DNA of 64,000 bases from the NCBI GenBank assembly GCA_029449245.1, contig JANATF010000006.1:1798001-1862000 (forward strand), read 5' to 3'. The translations under genes and the position numbers were made by a program. Below are positions 36,468 to 47,637 of the stretch, in pieces. The first letter of the stretch is position 1; each line of letters begins with the position of its first letter. A model generated the notes under the pieces. That model searched no databases. It saw nothing but the letters and a program-made list of their open reading frames with translations, and was not told where the DNA came from. Source of the DNA: Mortierella alpina (lineage: Eukaryota > Mortierellomycota > Mortierellomycetes > Mortierellales > Mortierellaceae).

Positions 36468-37100
36468 CTGATGAGATCAAGGAAAGAGAGGGCGTCGACT
36501 GTTAGACGGTGCTCTTGAAGAGGAATATTTGCTGTATCGCTCGGTATGATCGTTTGAGGGCATCCTGGGGGTCCAAGTCTACTTCCATGTGGCTCAAACT
36601 GATGCAGAGAAGCTGCAGATCGTTTATATGTCTATGGGAGCGAAGCGAGTCGATCCTTTGCGCTTATCGGCTTGCTCCACTCTGTTGTCGCTGATACCCT
36701 GGTTCAAGCACTGTCCCGTTTATCGCTCTGTCCATTCTAAAGCACCGATGTTCGCTGTTTGTGGAAGCTGATGAAGCTGAGCAGCTCCTGTGGAAGGCTA
36801 TCAGAGTGTCTGCCTCTAAAAGTGCATACCTTGACGGTAGTGATGGGGGTGGTGAAGGTGAGGAGATGTGAATGTGTCAATGAAAACTTTTTGACCAAAG
36901 CAGATATTTTTTTTAAGGACACGGTTGTTTACGCTTGCAGGCAAGCCACAAAAAAAAAAAATATCGACTGGACATTTCACCGACTTCAACGTGCATCAAC
37001 TCAAGGCTGCCTGCTGCTCTCCTACACCTCTTTGTCGCTGGCATCCTATTTCATCCACCTCGCACAGCATCCCAAGACCAACAGCAACAAACGGCACAAC
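36468..37100. promoter_or_regulatory. Divergent region NOP10 / BFR2
   Basis: 633 bp between start codons. It probably contains a 5'-UTR intron of NOP10 (36829 down to 36468 on the minus strand) and the BFR2 leader, which ends CCAACAGCAACAAACGGCACAAC just before the ATG. The active shared promoter would then be only about 150-250 bp. Confidence 0.45.
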
Positions 37101-39291
37101 ATGGGTATGCCTTCGCCCATCCTCTCTCATTCTGAAGCACTGCCTGCATTCATGCCTCGGTGCTTTGTTCTAACAACCTTGGTTTTTTTTTAGTCAAGAG
37201 TAAAAAGTCCCTGGCAGAGCAACTCGCCGAGCTCTCCACCACCACGCCAAAGGGTAAGTGGAATGCCCGCTAGTCAAGTAACATCAAGGAATCGCTGTCG
37301 ACTATCGACCTCCTGCTAATTTGACTTTCTTGGGCGCCATGTAGATTTTGATCCTGAGGATATGGCAGGCGACTCTCTCCAGAGCAAACATAATGCCGAT
37401 AGTGATATGGGCAGTGACGATGAGGATGACAGAGAAGACAAGGGTCGTGAGCACTATGTCTCTGTTGGGTAAGGCTCCTTGTTCCTTCCACGCCTATGCT
37501 TGTGCTACGCTAGACCCACCAAAAAACAGGTACATGTGATCTAACTTCCTATGCTTTCTATCTAACTTCCTATGCTTCTATCTCTCTTAGCAAGAGTCAA
37601 CTTCGAAGCAAACAGTTTTTGATGGACGACCCCAAGTACAAAGGAAAGAAAAGCAGTAGGAAAGCAGCGCTTGGATTCGAGAGTGAAGACGATGAGGACG
37701 ATGACGAAGATGAAGAGAGCATGGACGATTTGGAGGAAGGCAGCCAGGACGAGGATGAGGACGAGGACGAAGATGAGGATATGGCTTCGGACGATCTTGA
37801 TGATGGAGAGAACCTGATGGCCGGAATTGGCCGCGATGGGTCTGATGATGAGGAGGATGAAGATGAGGAGGATAGTGATGATAGCCAGGACCAAAGCGGC
37901 GACGACGACGATGAGGATGAGGATGAGGATGATGAGGGTGACGAGGAGGATGGTTATGGCGATCTTTCGGGTACGGGAATCACAGAGACCTCCGAGGAGA
38001 TGCAGGAGGAACTCCAAAAGATTCAACAGGAAGAGAAGGAGCTTCTCAACAGCATGACCAAGAGCGTCTCAGACGATGTCGAGAAAGGCATTCATGTCAA
38101 GGCTCAAATGGTAAGTGCATTATGTGGTCTGGCTTCCCTCTATGGTTCCGCTGTATAGTATGGTGCTCCTGATTCTAATATGATCTCTATCGTGTGCTCC
38201 ATCATAGTCGCTCTGGGAAACCCTGCTGGATACCCGTATCCGTCTTCAGAAATCTGTCTCTCTGATCAACACCTTCCCTCAGCCAGATATGTATGACGAG
38301 TTTTTGACGGACGAGTCTACAGAGGCATTGGAAGAATCAAAACACAACTTGCGTTCGTTCATCGACACACTGATTACAGTCCGCACGAGTTTACTCCGCA
38401 ACATTCCTGAGGTCAAGGTGCCAAAGGCGAACAAGCGTCAGTTCTCAGACCTTGACGATGATGAGACCCGGAATCTTGACGATGATGCATGGCAGTCCAA
38501 GGCATGGAAGGATTTCGAGGGCTTGGACGATGGTTGGAGATCATACCGCAACAACACTTTGGAGAAATGGAGCAACAAGGTCCAGATCGCCAGCGGAATT
38601 CCTCTCAACAAGAAGTTTAAGGCCATGAACCAGGGCATCATGACTCAGATCTCACAGACCATGGCGGATAAGGAGCGTTTGCTCAAGAGGACACAGCTCA
38701 AGCGTTCAGAGTATCACATTCTGGGAGCAGCTCCAGAAGTCAAGGACGAGGATGATGAGGATGACAAGACTGAAAAGACACCTGTCATCAGCAAGCTGGA
38801 CGCGCATCTCTCGAATCACGACGAGGAGATCTTTGACGATGGAGATTTCTACCAGCAACTGCTTAGGGAGCTGATTGAGTCGCGCATGGTTGATAACGAT
38901 GATCCCACCGCCATGGGCATGCGCTGGGCGGCCCTCCGACAGACTAAACAGACCAAAAAGCAGGTTGACACCAAGGGAAGCAAGGGCCGTCGCCTAAGGT
39001 AAGATTGCTGGGCTCTTAGATCTCAACATCAATGCAACGCTGCAAGACGGATCTGGGTTGTTAACGCTCAACTTTCAACTTGCTTCATCAATTTTTAGAT
39101 ACCACGTCCATGAGAAACTCCAGAGCTTTATGGCACCTATTCCTGCAGGAACTTGGCACGAGGAGATGGTCGAGGAATTGTTCTCGTCACTTCTGGGCCG
39201 GAAAGGAGGAAACTTGGATGACGAAGAGGAAGAGGAGGAAGAGGAGAAGGAGGAAGAGGTGCCTGATGATGGCCTCCGCATCTTTGGTTAA
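37101..39291 (+). CDS. BFR2: Bfr2/AATF (Che-1) ribosome biogenesis protein
   Basis: Six exons, starting with a 4-nt coding exon: 37101..37104, 37194..37253, 37345..37468, 37591..38110, 38208..38998 and 39099..39291, giving about 563 aa. The N-terminal part has DFDPEDMA and the SQLRSKQF motif. A very long Asp/Glu/Ser block follows (encoded by 37685-37965). The AATF middle domain contains [17 protein letters not shown] and [19 protein letters not shown]. The C-terminal TRAUB domain has [17 protein letters not shown] and [20 protein letters not shown], ending GLRIFG. Bfr2 is an essential SSU-processome factor in yeast; AATF also acts in transcription and apoptosis control in animals. The first intron splits ATG G|TC; the alternative of starting downstream would lose the conserved [11 protein letters not shown] start. 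Confidence 0.93.
37685..37965 (+). repeat. Asp/Glu-coding GAY/GAR tract in BFR2
   Basis: About 280 bases of near-continuous GAT/GAC/GAG/GAA codons, partly in imperfect GAGGATGAGGAC units. The acidic block is a family feature, but its length is likely variable by slippage. Confidence 0.7.
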
Positions 39292-39469
39292 AGATCGAAC
39301 CAGCGCTCAGTATTTACCACCCCCACACACACATGACCCATCTTTCTTCATTATTTTTGCATATGGCATCTTGCATCCCATCCCCATTCTTCTGATAATA
39401 AACACGATCACAGCTGCATCATGGTCTTCATTTGAATGTAGTGGCGGTGTGTCAAGCTTTTCACAGCAT

Positions 39470-41094
39470 CTATTTGGGTAAAATCATTCTGCATCCATGT
39501 GGAATCATCTTCCACGTGGCTGGAAGGATGCCCGCGACCTCTCCATCGGCCTCGACGTACACCTTGACTGAGGGGTCCACGGGGCTCATTTTGACGACAG
39601 TCTCCCTCTGAGTGAACGCCTGGTGCTCAGGCAAGTTCATCAGACTGCCCGTTTTCAGAGCAGGGGATGCTTTAGTGATCGCCTCCACAAGCGACAGGTC
39701 GTGCAAGCACACCACATCAAACTATATTTCAAGAAGGACCATACATACAATCGTGATTAGGTACAAATTCAAAGGATGACTTGGGGCCTTGGTAACATGC
39801 ATAGGAAAGTGTGTTGCCGTGTTGCTTCTCCTTACCTTCCCATCAGAGATATCAGCGTTGGGGGCAAGGTGCATGTTTCCGCCGAAATAGCTGCCATTGG
39901 CAACCGCCATGATGTAAAGCTCCATCTGTAGATCTTTCTTCTCGGTATCATTAGATCCAGCGCCATTCTGGCTAGTCTCGTATTTCACCAATGGAGCCTT
40001 GTAGCCGATGCCAGTCAAGTAAGTATAGATCCAGTAAACTAGACCGCCCGAAATATGCTTAGCAATTGAGGACGATTCTACTCGCTTGATGATGGCGCCA
40101 CTACAGTAATGAGCATACATATGAGAGCGAGTGAAGTGGTTGAGTTTTCAAGAGAGATTCGGGGTGGAATATTGAGGTTGCCATAGTTTGGCTACGTCTG
40201 GTTACCCTACCTAATACCAACAGAGCAAATGTTGATAAAGTATTGCTCTGACGTGACAGAGGGAGCGTCGGGGTTTGTGCATGTAATGTGACCCACATCG
40301 ACGAGCGTGCTTCCGGTAGAAAGTAAGAGATCCTAGGAATAGTAACAAGGTGGATGGGACACTCGAAGAGGCGTTAATCCCGGGGTGCTTCATTCCTCAT
40401 TTTATACAAGTAGCCAACCAACCAGTGGGGCTGCTGTGTCGTTTACCAAAGCTTTGAGTGGATCCTTGGGTGTTAATGTGGTTCGGACGAAATCGCCACC
40501 TGTTCCCGAAGAAATTATCCCGATGGCACAGCCTTTGGCATTTCCGTCTGCCAGCATGTATCCGTGCACGACTTGGCTGATGGTACCGTCACCTAGAGAT
40601 ATGCCTATGGTTAGATCGCACAACTCTCGTAGTATCTCTTGCGCTCGCCTTGCGAGGTCCAATCAAAACTGACTGATGTCTTGTGTAGGTCGTAAGTTTA
40701 CCTCCGACGGCCACAATGATATGGTAGCCTTCATTAACGAACTCACGGGCGAGATCCGAGGCGTGCCCCGAGTGCTGAGTGTATTCGACTTTCCATGGGG
40801 TGTCTTTCAGGCGTGTTGAGACGGTAGGCTCTAACTAGTTGGGCAGATGGAGCAATTGAACAGGCTACAGGGGTAAGCAAGGCGGGTTTGGTCTCAAAAA
40901 AATCCAAAATACAACCATGATAGCTGATCAACGTGCCTTGTCCCAGGTCTTGCCTCCTTTTCCACCTCCGCCACGTCTATTAACGATGAATCCAATCTAG
41001 TGAGAGGGTAAGGCACGACATCTATTAGGCAAGACTGAACAGTTTTCTATGTGCCTGACTCATGTGGTATGTGCTTTACTTTCTTTCCGTCCAT
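39470..41094 (-). CDS. Diacylglycerol/sphingoid-type lipid kinase (DAGK catalytic domain, YegS/LCB5-like)
   Basis: Seven exons: 41094..41080, 40996..40933, 40830..40702, 40592..40447, 40332..40211, 40100..39836 and 39721..39470; all phases agree, giving 330 aa. The ATP-binding half starts MDGKKIGFIVNRRGGGKGGK and has the hallmark IIVAVGGDGTISQVV and GIISSGTGGDFVR. The C-terminal beta half includes SGGLVYWIYTYL, NGSYFGGNMHLAP and the closing YVEADGEV with AGILPATW, as in YegS, CERK and LCB kinases. At 330 aa without extra domains it resembles small YegS-like kinases more than sphingosine kinases. The substrate is a lipid hydroxyl, identity not predictable. The second intron uses a weak donor (GTTGAT). 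Converges with BFR2 with 178 bp between stops; divergent from POLD2. Confidence 0.87.
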
Positions 41095-41762
41095 GTTATT
41101 GTGTGTTCAACAAATGTCTATCTCTTTGGGATGTGGAGCAGGAAAGTGTGATGAGAACCGTGCGAGATGAATTTCCAACCAATTCGAGGATTCAAAGAGG
41201 AACTGGAGCAGTTGATTAGGGTATGAAGAGTAGGGAAGTGCAGACAAAAAGTGAGGAGAGAAGAAGAGGGAATGGAGGTATGAATTCAACTGCAAATGCC
41301 AAAAGAAGTAGTTGAACAACAAAAGAGCCCCTGTCAGCAGCAATGGCGTCCGTGGCACAACGGCCCACATGATTGGGATCCTGGGAGATATTGAAATTAG
41401 GGTGCTTTGGGTGCCTGGCCGTTGAATCTTCTTTATTATCATGTGGGATTGGAAAAGAAGGAGCAGAGTGAGCCCACTTGAGGAATGGGTAGTTCGGTCC
41501 GAGCTCAAAAACATCCCGGGCGCCGCACGCGAGGGTCCAGTTGCGTGCAGTGGCATGGGATCTGAAAGTCATAGGATCTGCTCAAGGACCGGCGAATGGG
41601 CCAAGCGCTAGAGCCATTGGAGGGTGGAAGTGTGCAGTATTGGGCGCGGTTGCGCTTGATAGACCAAGCCTGACATTGCTGCCACGGAAAGCCTATGACT
41701 TTGAGCTCCCCTTTGGCTTTTATTCACACCTTTTCCAAGTCGCCTTGCACGAGAAGGTGGAT
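41095..41762. promoter_or_regulatory. Divergent region lipid kinase / POLD2
   Basis: 668 bp between start codons. Open frames on both strands here are unsupported. The plus frame that precedes 41763 stays open, but the conserved protein begins at MAESREQ. Confidence 0.5.
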
Positions 41763-43993
41763 ATGGCGGAGTCCCGAGAGCAAAGGTCCCTGCACCAGGC
41801 ACGGTTTGAACGCGCAAAACTGGCGGAAGATGGAGCGGCAAGGAGTGGTGTGACGGCCTTTTCATTTAATGGCCAGTCAGATCAAAATACCAGTAGAGCC
41901 AACGTGTTTCGTGGTTTTTTGACCCCAAACGCCATCCATTCTAGACGCTACCCAGCATCCTCGTCTTCCACCCGCATGAACTCCAGCATGACAGCAGAGC
42001 CGCACAGCATCAGTCGACAGCAGGCTGTGGTCGATGATTTGGGGCCGCTCCAAGAGAACTTTGTTATCAAGGCGCGGAACTACAAGATGCAGTATGCGCA
42101 TCTGTACTATATGAGACTGATGCTCATGCGCCCCACCGTGCTTGCCAAGGCCACGGAGAAGTGGGGTCCGTACCCAATGCCTTCCAGGAGTAATTATGTT
42201 GAAGCATTTCACTATCAGCCTTATCATTACTGACGTGAATTCTTTGCTTTACTTTATTCTAGCCTCACTGGACTCCAAGCCAAAGCATGTTGGAAAAGTG
42301 CTGGATGTGCAGCAAGGAGAGATCGCGTACTTGGTTGGAACTGTTTATATGGAGATGAAGCTCAAACCCAACATTTTGGACGACATCACCAAGGACCACT
42401 GGATCGCAGCCCAGCCGGACAGACCAAAATACACTGACGACAGTGACTCTGTGTACCTGGAGGATGAGTCCGGGCGCGTGAAACTGGTTGGACCCAAGAT
42501 CTCTGGCGACTTTTTTGTCACTGGTACAGAAGATGAATATGGAATCATGGCTGGCTGACTGGGGACTTCGCTACGATCAAAGAGACTAACTGTACAGGCG
42601 TTAATTCTGCATTTTTAGGCGTTGTCATGAGTGTCCTTGGAAGCGAAGACACCAATGGAGACTTCAAGGTCGTGGATATTTGTTATGCAGGACAGGGTCC
42701 ACAGGAACAGCCAAGATCGATGGAGACAGGTATCAAAAGCTGTCAGTTTCTTTCTTTGTTCTACATCCCCACATCCACATTTTAATATACTCAAAAGTGT
42801 CGTATAACTATATGTCTATCGTAGATGAACCAGACAAGTACGTGGCGCTTGTTTCAGGATTAGGAATTGGTGGCAGTGATTTCAAGCCTTTGGAACTTGA
42901 TCTTCTAGCAGAGTATTTGACAGGAGAGATCGGAAGCACCAAGGTGAGATACGGCATGTTACGGCACCATTTCAGGACCACTCTGTCATTTGGCATGATC
43001 AACCAACCCACCAACGACATCGCCTGATCTGCATTATGTTTTAGGAGCAAATGGACTGCGCCAACATCGTGCGAGTTATTATCGCCGGAAACTCAATTGT
43101 TGCTCCAGAGCCTGTAGAAGAAGACACCAAAACGGTAAATGCTCGAACGAGCTTCAGTTTTTCCCAGGTGCCGGCGTCTTGAAAGGGTCTCTAACACTCA
43201 TTAGGACGACGTTGCTTGAAATAGAAAAAGTACGGATACGATAAATCTCTTTTTCTCACAGAGCCGACAAGAATTCTGGACGCTTTCCTGCAGGATGTGT
43301 GCTCCAGTGTGCCGGTCGATATCATGGCTGGCGAGAAAGATCCCTCCAGTATCACAATGCCACAGCAACCGATACACCCAGCCATGCTGCCGTCCGCTCG
43401 GCAATACTCCACTTTTAAGAGTGCAACAAATCCTTACTGGAGTTGCTTGGACAACGTCACTCTCCTTGGAACATCGGGCCAGACTGTGGACGATATCTAC
43501 AAATATGTCCCATCCGACAACCGGTTAGAGATGGCAGCCAAAACCCTGGCTTGGAGGCATATGGCACCAACGGCACCCGACACGCTCTGTAAGTCCCTGC
43601 AATGTCGACCAAAATACTGAGGCGACCGATGGACGACTTTTTAACCACTACTACCTTGTTGTGTTCTCTCCGCATACAGGGTGCTATCCATTCATGGATA
43701 AAGACCCTTTTATCATGACACAGTCTCCACACATTTACTTTGTTGGAAATCAGGACAAATTTGCCACAGAATTCGTCACAGGTATCTCTCGCCATACAAT
43801 GTAATTATATAAGATGAAGGTCGTTTATCAGACGTTTGTGCTGACACAGTGTGTTTTTAACACTATAGGCCAAGAGGGTCAGCGTACACGGGTGGTGATG
43901 CTTCCGTCATTTTCAGAGTCCGGAACGATAGCCCTTGTCAATCTCAGGACACTAGAATGTCAGAGCGTATCTTTTTCCACGAAAGCGGTATGA
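41763..43993 (+). CDS. POLD2: DNA polymerase delta small (B) subunit
   Basis: Eight exons: 41763..42189, 42263..42523, 42619..42729, 42825..42943, 43045..43134, 43225..43588, 43680..43781 and 43869..43993, giving about 532 aa, slightly longer than usual (about 470-490) because of an N-terminal extension. The OB-fold region contains NYKMQYAHLYYMRL and VLDVQQGEIAYLVGTVY, with LEDESGRVKL. The inactive phosphoesterase domain has YVALVSGLGIGG, VRVIIAGNSIV, SVPVDIMAGEKDP, MPQQPIHPAMLP, YWSCLDNVTLLGTSGQ and HIYFVGNQDKF. This subunit links Pol3 to Pol32 in replicative polymerase delta and is also shared with polymerase zeta. The exon 6 acceptor sits in a stretch with several AGs; the one used restores KKYGYDKSLFLTEPTRILDAF. 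Converges with the FKBP gene. Confidence 0.94.
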
Positions 43994-44165
43994 TACATTG
44001 AGAAGAGCAGGTGCATTGTAGAACAAGGCTCGGCACATTAAAGGACACAACAAGGATCCCCAGCAAAAAGAACACGATACACGATGCTTAAAATGAAATG
44101 CATTGATGTGAACAATAGAGTTCTATGGCGGATGCTATGAGGAGGAATGTGTGTTTGGTTCATAT

Positions 44166-45558
44166 TTACTTCAAGGTAACCAGCTTGACCTCAAAGACCA
44201 AAGTGGCGTTGCGAGGAATATCTGGGGGAGCACCCTGGGCACCATATGCGAGAGCAGGGGGAATGGTCAGACGACGCTCACCGCCCAACATCATACCCTG
44301 GATACCGAGATCCCAGCCCTTGATGACCTCACCGCGACCCAGGTTGAAGTTGAAGGGCTTTCCGCTGGTGTTCTTGTCAAAGACCTTTCCGGTGGTCAAG
44401 CGACCAATGTAACGCATACCGATCTTCTTGCCGGACTTGGCGGCAGCACCAGTTCCAACCTTGACGTCCTCAATGATCAAGCCGTTGGCAAGGACCTTCT
44501 TGTTGTCCTTCTTGGGCTCCTCCTTCTTGGGCTGCTCCTTCTTAGGCTGTTCCTTCTTGGGTTCCTCCTTCTTGGCAGCCTCCTTCTTCTTGGGCTCCTC
44601 CTTCTTGGCAGCCTCCTTCTTGGCAGCCTCCTTCTTCTTGGGCTCCTCCTTCTTGGGTGCCTCCTTCTTCACAGGGACGGCCTTCTCCTCGGTGACCTTT
44701 TGCTTCTTCTCGGGGACAGCAGCCTGCTGGGCGACGCGCTTGGCGCCCTTGGTGACGATGACGGTCTCATCCTCCTCCTCGTCCTCCTCATCCTCATCCT
44801 CCTCATCCTCCTCGATGTCCTCATCCATATCCTCATCATCGTACATGTCCTCCTCATCGCTGTCAAAGTCCATGCCATCATCCTCAGGGAGGTAGTTTCC
44901 AGACAAGTGGACAGTGCTATAGTAGGAAACCAAAGAGGGACAACAATGAGTATCAGCAACTCTAGTGTTTGGTTTTGGAGCAACATCGAACGAATTTTCT
45001 TCAAGGTCTCACAGATCTTGCGAGATCTGAATAATGTATCACTTACTTGGCGCCGGAGACGGAGAAAGTGATCTCCTCACCCTCGGTGAAAACCAAGTCC
45101 AAAGACTGCTGCTCGGCCTTTCCAGCGGTCAAGGAGCAGAGAATGAAGGTCTTGTTGTCGACGGTGACGCGGATAGAGGAACGACCGGGCTTAGTGGTCT
45201 CGTCCAAAGCCGCCTAAGAAAACACCATGCACACGACAGAAAACGCGTATCAGTGAACTGCAGCCATTCTCCTTCAGTGGAATACATAACAACGTTGCTT
45301 GAGCGTAGTAACATCGGTAGAGAGCCGAGTGGATGCTTACCATCGAGAGCTTGAACGAGTTCTCGACGATCTGCGTGTAAGTCTTCTCAGGGAAGACGGT
45401 TAAACCTTATGTAGAGAAGGACAGGGAGTAGTAGTTGGTCAGAGAACGGGGACGGCTGCTTGATGAGTTCCTTTGTAATCCAGCATTGTCTAGATATGGC
45501 TCTTGAACCAACTGCAAAGCAAGACTATCGAAGCCAACTTACCCCAAAAGCCCAGCAT
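44166..45558 (-). CDS. Nucleolar FKBP-type peptidyl-prolyl isomerase (Fpr3/Fpr4/FKBP46-like)
   Basis: Four exons, 45558..45543, 45405..45341, 45213..45047 and 44916..44166, give about 332 aa. Residues 1-100 form the nucleoplasmin-like domain ([45 protein letters not shown]). Next is a Glu/Asp block ([20 protein letters not shown]), then a Lys/Glu/Pro repeat region (about 170-225). The C-terminal FKBP domain (about 230-332) keeps the active-site aromatic and loop residues: [45 protein letters not shown] and LVFEVKLV. Fpr3/Fpr4 and FKBP39/46 are nucleolar histone chaperones and proline isomerases acting on histone tails and rDNA chromatin. A 23-nt poly-A/T tract lies about 80 bp upstream of the start. 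Confidence 0.95.
44505..44680 (-). repeat. Lys/Glu/Pro-coding tandem repeats in the FKBP linker
   Basis: Imperfect units encoding [14 protein letters not shown] and KKEQPKK occur about nine to ten times in a row (CTTCTTGGGCTCCTCCTT-type units on the plus strand). This is a basic nuclear/nucleolar-localisation-like linker and a likely length-variable site. Confidence 0.8.
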
Positions 45559-45955
45559 GGTGAATGGATGTGTAGTGGTGAAAAAAGTGAGAAGAGTGTG
45601 ATTGCGATTCCTTGCCGCTGAGGAACTAAGTCGAGGAAGAAAAAAAAAAAAAAAAAAAAAAAGGCGATAAGCCACATTTCACAACAACAGCGCTGTGACA
45701 CTCCGCTCACTTTTTTCTTTACTCTGTCATTTCTGTCATTCAGCTTAGCCCTTTCTCGACATACACCTTCCTACATCACAACAAACTGATTTCATTCCTC
45801 TCACGCCATCTTTGGACTCGACTCGACTCCTTTTTCCACTAGTAGTCCGTGTACCGTCGATCACGACTCAATCTCCCCTGCTCCAGTGGCACTCGAACGC
45901 GTCAAGACCATTACCGCTTCACGGCACAACCATTCGCTCATATCCACCGTTCAAG
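45559..45955. promoter_or_regulatory. Divergent promoter FKBP / zinc-motif protein, with homopolymer A tract
   Basis: 397 bp between start codons. A run of about 23 A residues (about 45640-45662, interrupted by nothing I can see) lies near the FKBP start and could act as a nucleosome-excluding poly(dA:dT) element. The plus side has a CT/AC-rich leader. Confidence 0.55.
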
Positions 45956-47226
45956 ATGCCGAAGGCTCCCACGAAGCCTCGTGACAAGACTTTGAAGGTC
46001 TGCCCACTCTGCAAGACTGACGACCAGTCGTGGCATGTAAAGAAGCATTACATCTCGCTAGACTCGGTTCTATTCATGTGTGAGAATGCCGAGGTAAGGA
46101 CATGGCTTAGTTTTGCTGGAGGCGCAAGGTGTGATTGCATGCAAATGGGGTCCTAATGAAGCCAACCTGCTTATTCTGTTTCGTTCTCGTCACCCTTGAA
46201 TAGTGTCTCTATCCTTTCCACGATGAAGCCGTCTTCGATGCCTCCCTTAAAAGACTTAAGGTCCCAGTTTATGTCGATGACTCTATCACCTCCTCTTCGA
46301 GCACGACCACGACCAAAACGAAGACCAAGAGCAAGACCACCCGGGCAGCAGAGCTCGCCAAAGACGAAAAGGAGTCCACCAAAACTGCCGATTCTGCTCC
46401 TGAGGAGTCCGCCGAAGAGGACCAGGAGTCCACTGAAGAAGACGAGGAGTCTACCGAGGCTGCTCAACCCATTCTCGCAGAGTCCGCTAAGGCTGCTGTC
46501 CCCACTCCCCAAGAGTCCTCGTCTGCACACCCACTCCCCAACTCCATCACCCAACCGTCTGCCGCGTCAACGGCGCAGTCTCTGTTGGAATTCACCTGGC
46601 CAGCCAGCAGCCAAGAACCTACGCCTGCAATGGGCCCGAAGTTGCTACCAGAATCATTGTCTCCATCACCAGTCTGGACACCTGTTGACATCACGGCCCC
46701 ACCCCATATCATGAGCGCATCCTCCTGCCGACCGGACATTCCAACAGCCGCTCTTATACCCAAAAGAAAGAGGTCATGCTCTGAAGATGCTGATATCGAC
46801 GTTGACGATGATCTGTTAGCGGATGGGCCAAGTCACAAGAAGCGTTCTCGTTCATTGGAGCGGGCATTTGCCGTCACACCTCCACCACCAGCACTTGGCT
46901 GGAGCGTCAGTCCATCAACGTCGCCGCCTTTTTCCTCAGAGTCAACCTTTGGCTACATTTCAGACGATTCCTGGACACTTCCCGCAACTCCCTCGGATTC
47001 CAAGGGGTTCTCTGGGATCGATATGAGCAACCTCTACGTGCCGCCATCCAATGCCATCGAAACCGGCCCTGAGGACGAGCTGGAAAAGATGCTCTTTGCC
47101 GATATACCCATGACCGAGATGGCGGATTTGCAAGCTTTCTCGTCGCAGCTGGGCTTCAGTCATTTGGATCAAGGAGACGATCTTGACCAGCTACTTCGTC
47201 TACAAATGGACGCAGAACGTATCTAA
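45956..47226 (+). CDS. Zinc-motif protein with USPL1-like N-terminal CxxC...CxxxxC segment
   Basis: Two exons, 45956..46093 and 46204..47226 (phase 0, GTAAGG/ATAG), give 386 aa. The first ~60 residues look ordered: KVCPLCKTDDQSWHVKKHYI, then SVLFMCENAECLYPF. This Cys spacing and the (F/L)xCENxxCxYPF ending resemble the N-terminal zinc region of USPL1-type SUMO isopeptidases, but no catalytic domain follows. The rest is disordered: a Thr/Lys block, Glu/Ser-rich repeats with EESTE units, nuclear-type basic patches (PKRKRSCSE, HKKRSRSLE), and a conserved-looking acidic C-terminus (EDELEKMLFADIPMTEM, DDLDQLLRLQMDAERI) reminiscent of an activation or interaction helix. A nuclear scaffold or transcription role is inference. 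A degraded copy of its 3' half lies downstream. Confidence 0.8.
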
Positions 47227-47301
47227 GACCCAGAGTCAGGTCTTCAGCTCCATTCGCCTCCAAGCCCACATCCATGTTGTACATTTATTCGTCGTTGTAC
47301 T

Positions 47302-47637
47302 GTAGTACATCTTGTTTTTTCTCACTGCCTCTGTACACCATTTCTGTACCTTATTGTATTTCTGCTGCCGCCTCCATCAAAGCGCAAGAAGCAGAGGTAA
47401 GTATCGTAAGAGGTTTTCGCTAGAAGTGTTCACAGACTTTGGCATGGGTCACTAATGGTGAGAACATATTCTGTTTCCTGGCATACTTGTTTAGCTAGGG
47501 CCTTGAGCGAGCCCAGAATTTTCAGTTCGCTCGCTCAGCGAACTAAAATGGCTCGAGGTCGCCCGCTCAATGCCTGGCGGGGTTCTTTGCGGGGAGGATG
47601 AAAGATCGAATGAAGCGACCTTCAATGCCTACCTCTA
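47302..47637. other. 3' UTR of the zinc-motif gene and spacer to the degraded copy
   Basis: Holds a GTACTGTAGTACATC segment and CT-rich sequence (47302-47345) also found downstream of the degraded copy at about 48152-48200. At 47510-47570 there is a small CGCTCGCTCAGCGA inverted-repeat element. No coding exon seen. Confidence 0.5.

Noticed and set aside
37562-38026. Minus-strand Ile/Leu/Val-rich frame resembling membrane helices
   Set aside because: Antisense of the BFR2 Asp/Glu tract.
42345-42548. Antisense frames across POLD2, RAD18 and the deubiquitinase
   Set aside because: Mirror frames of conserved exons with no independent features.
44151-45071. 306-codon Leu-rich plus-strand frame resembling a membrane protein
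   Set aside because: It is the complement of the FKBP Lys/Glu/Pro and acidic repeats; the leucine runs are antisense artefacts.
47510-47570. Small GC-rich inverted sequence (GCTCGCTCAGCGA) as a tRNA or terminator
   Set aside because: No cloverleaf or T-arm sequence; too short and imperfect to call a structured RNA.
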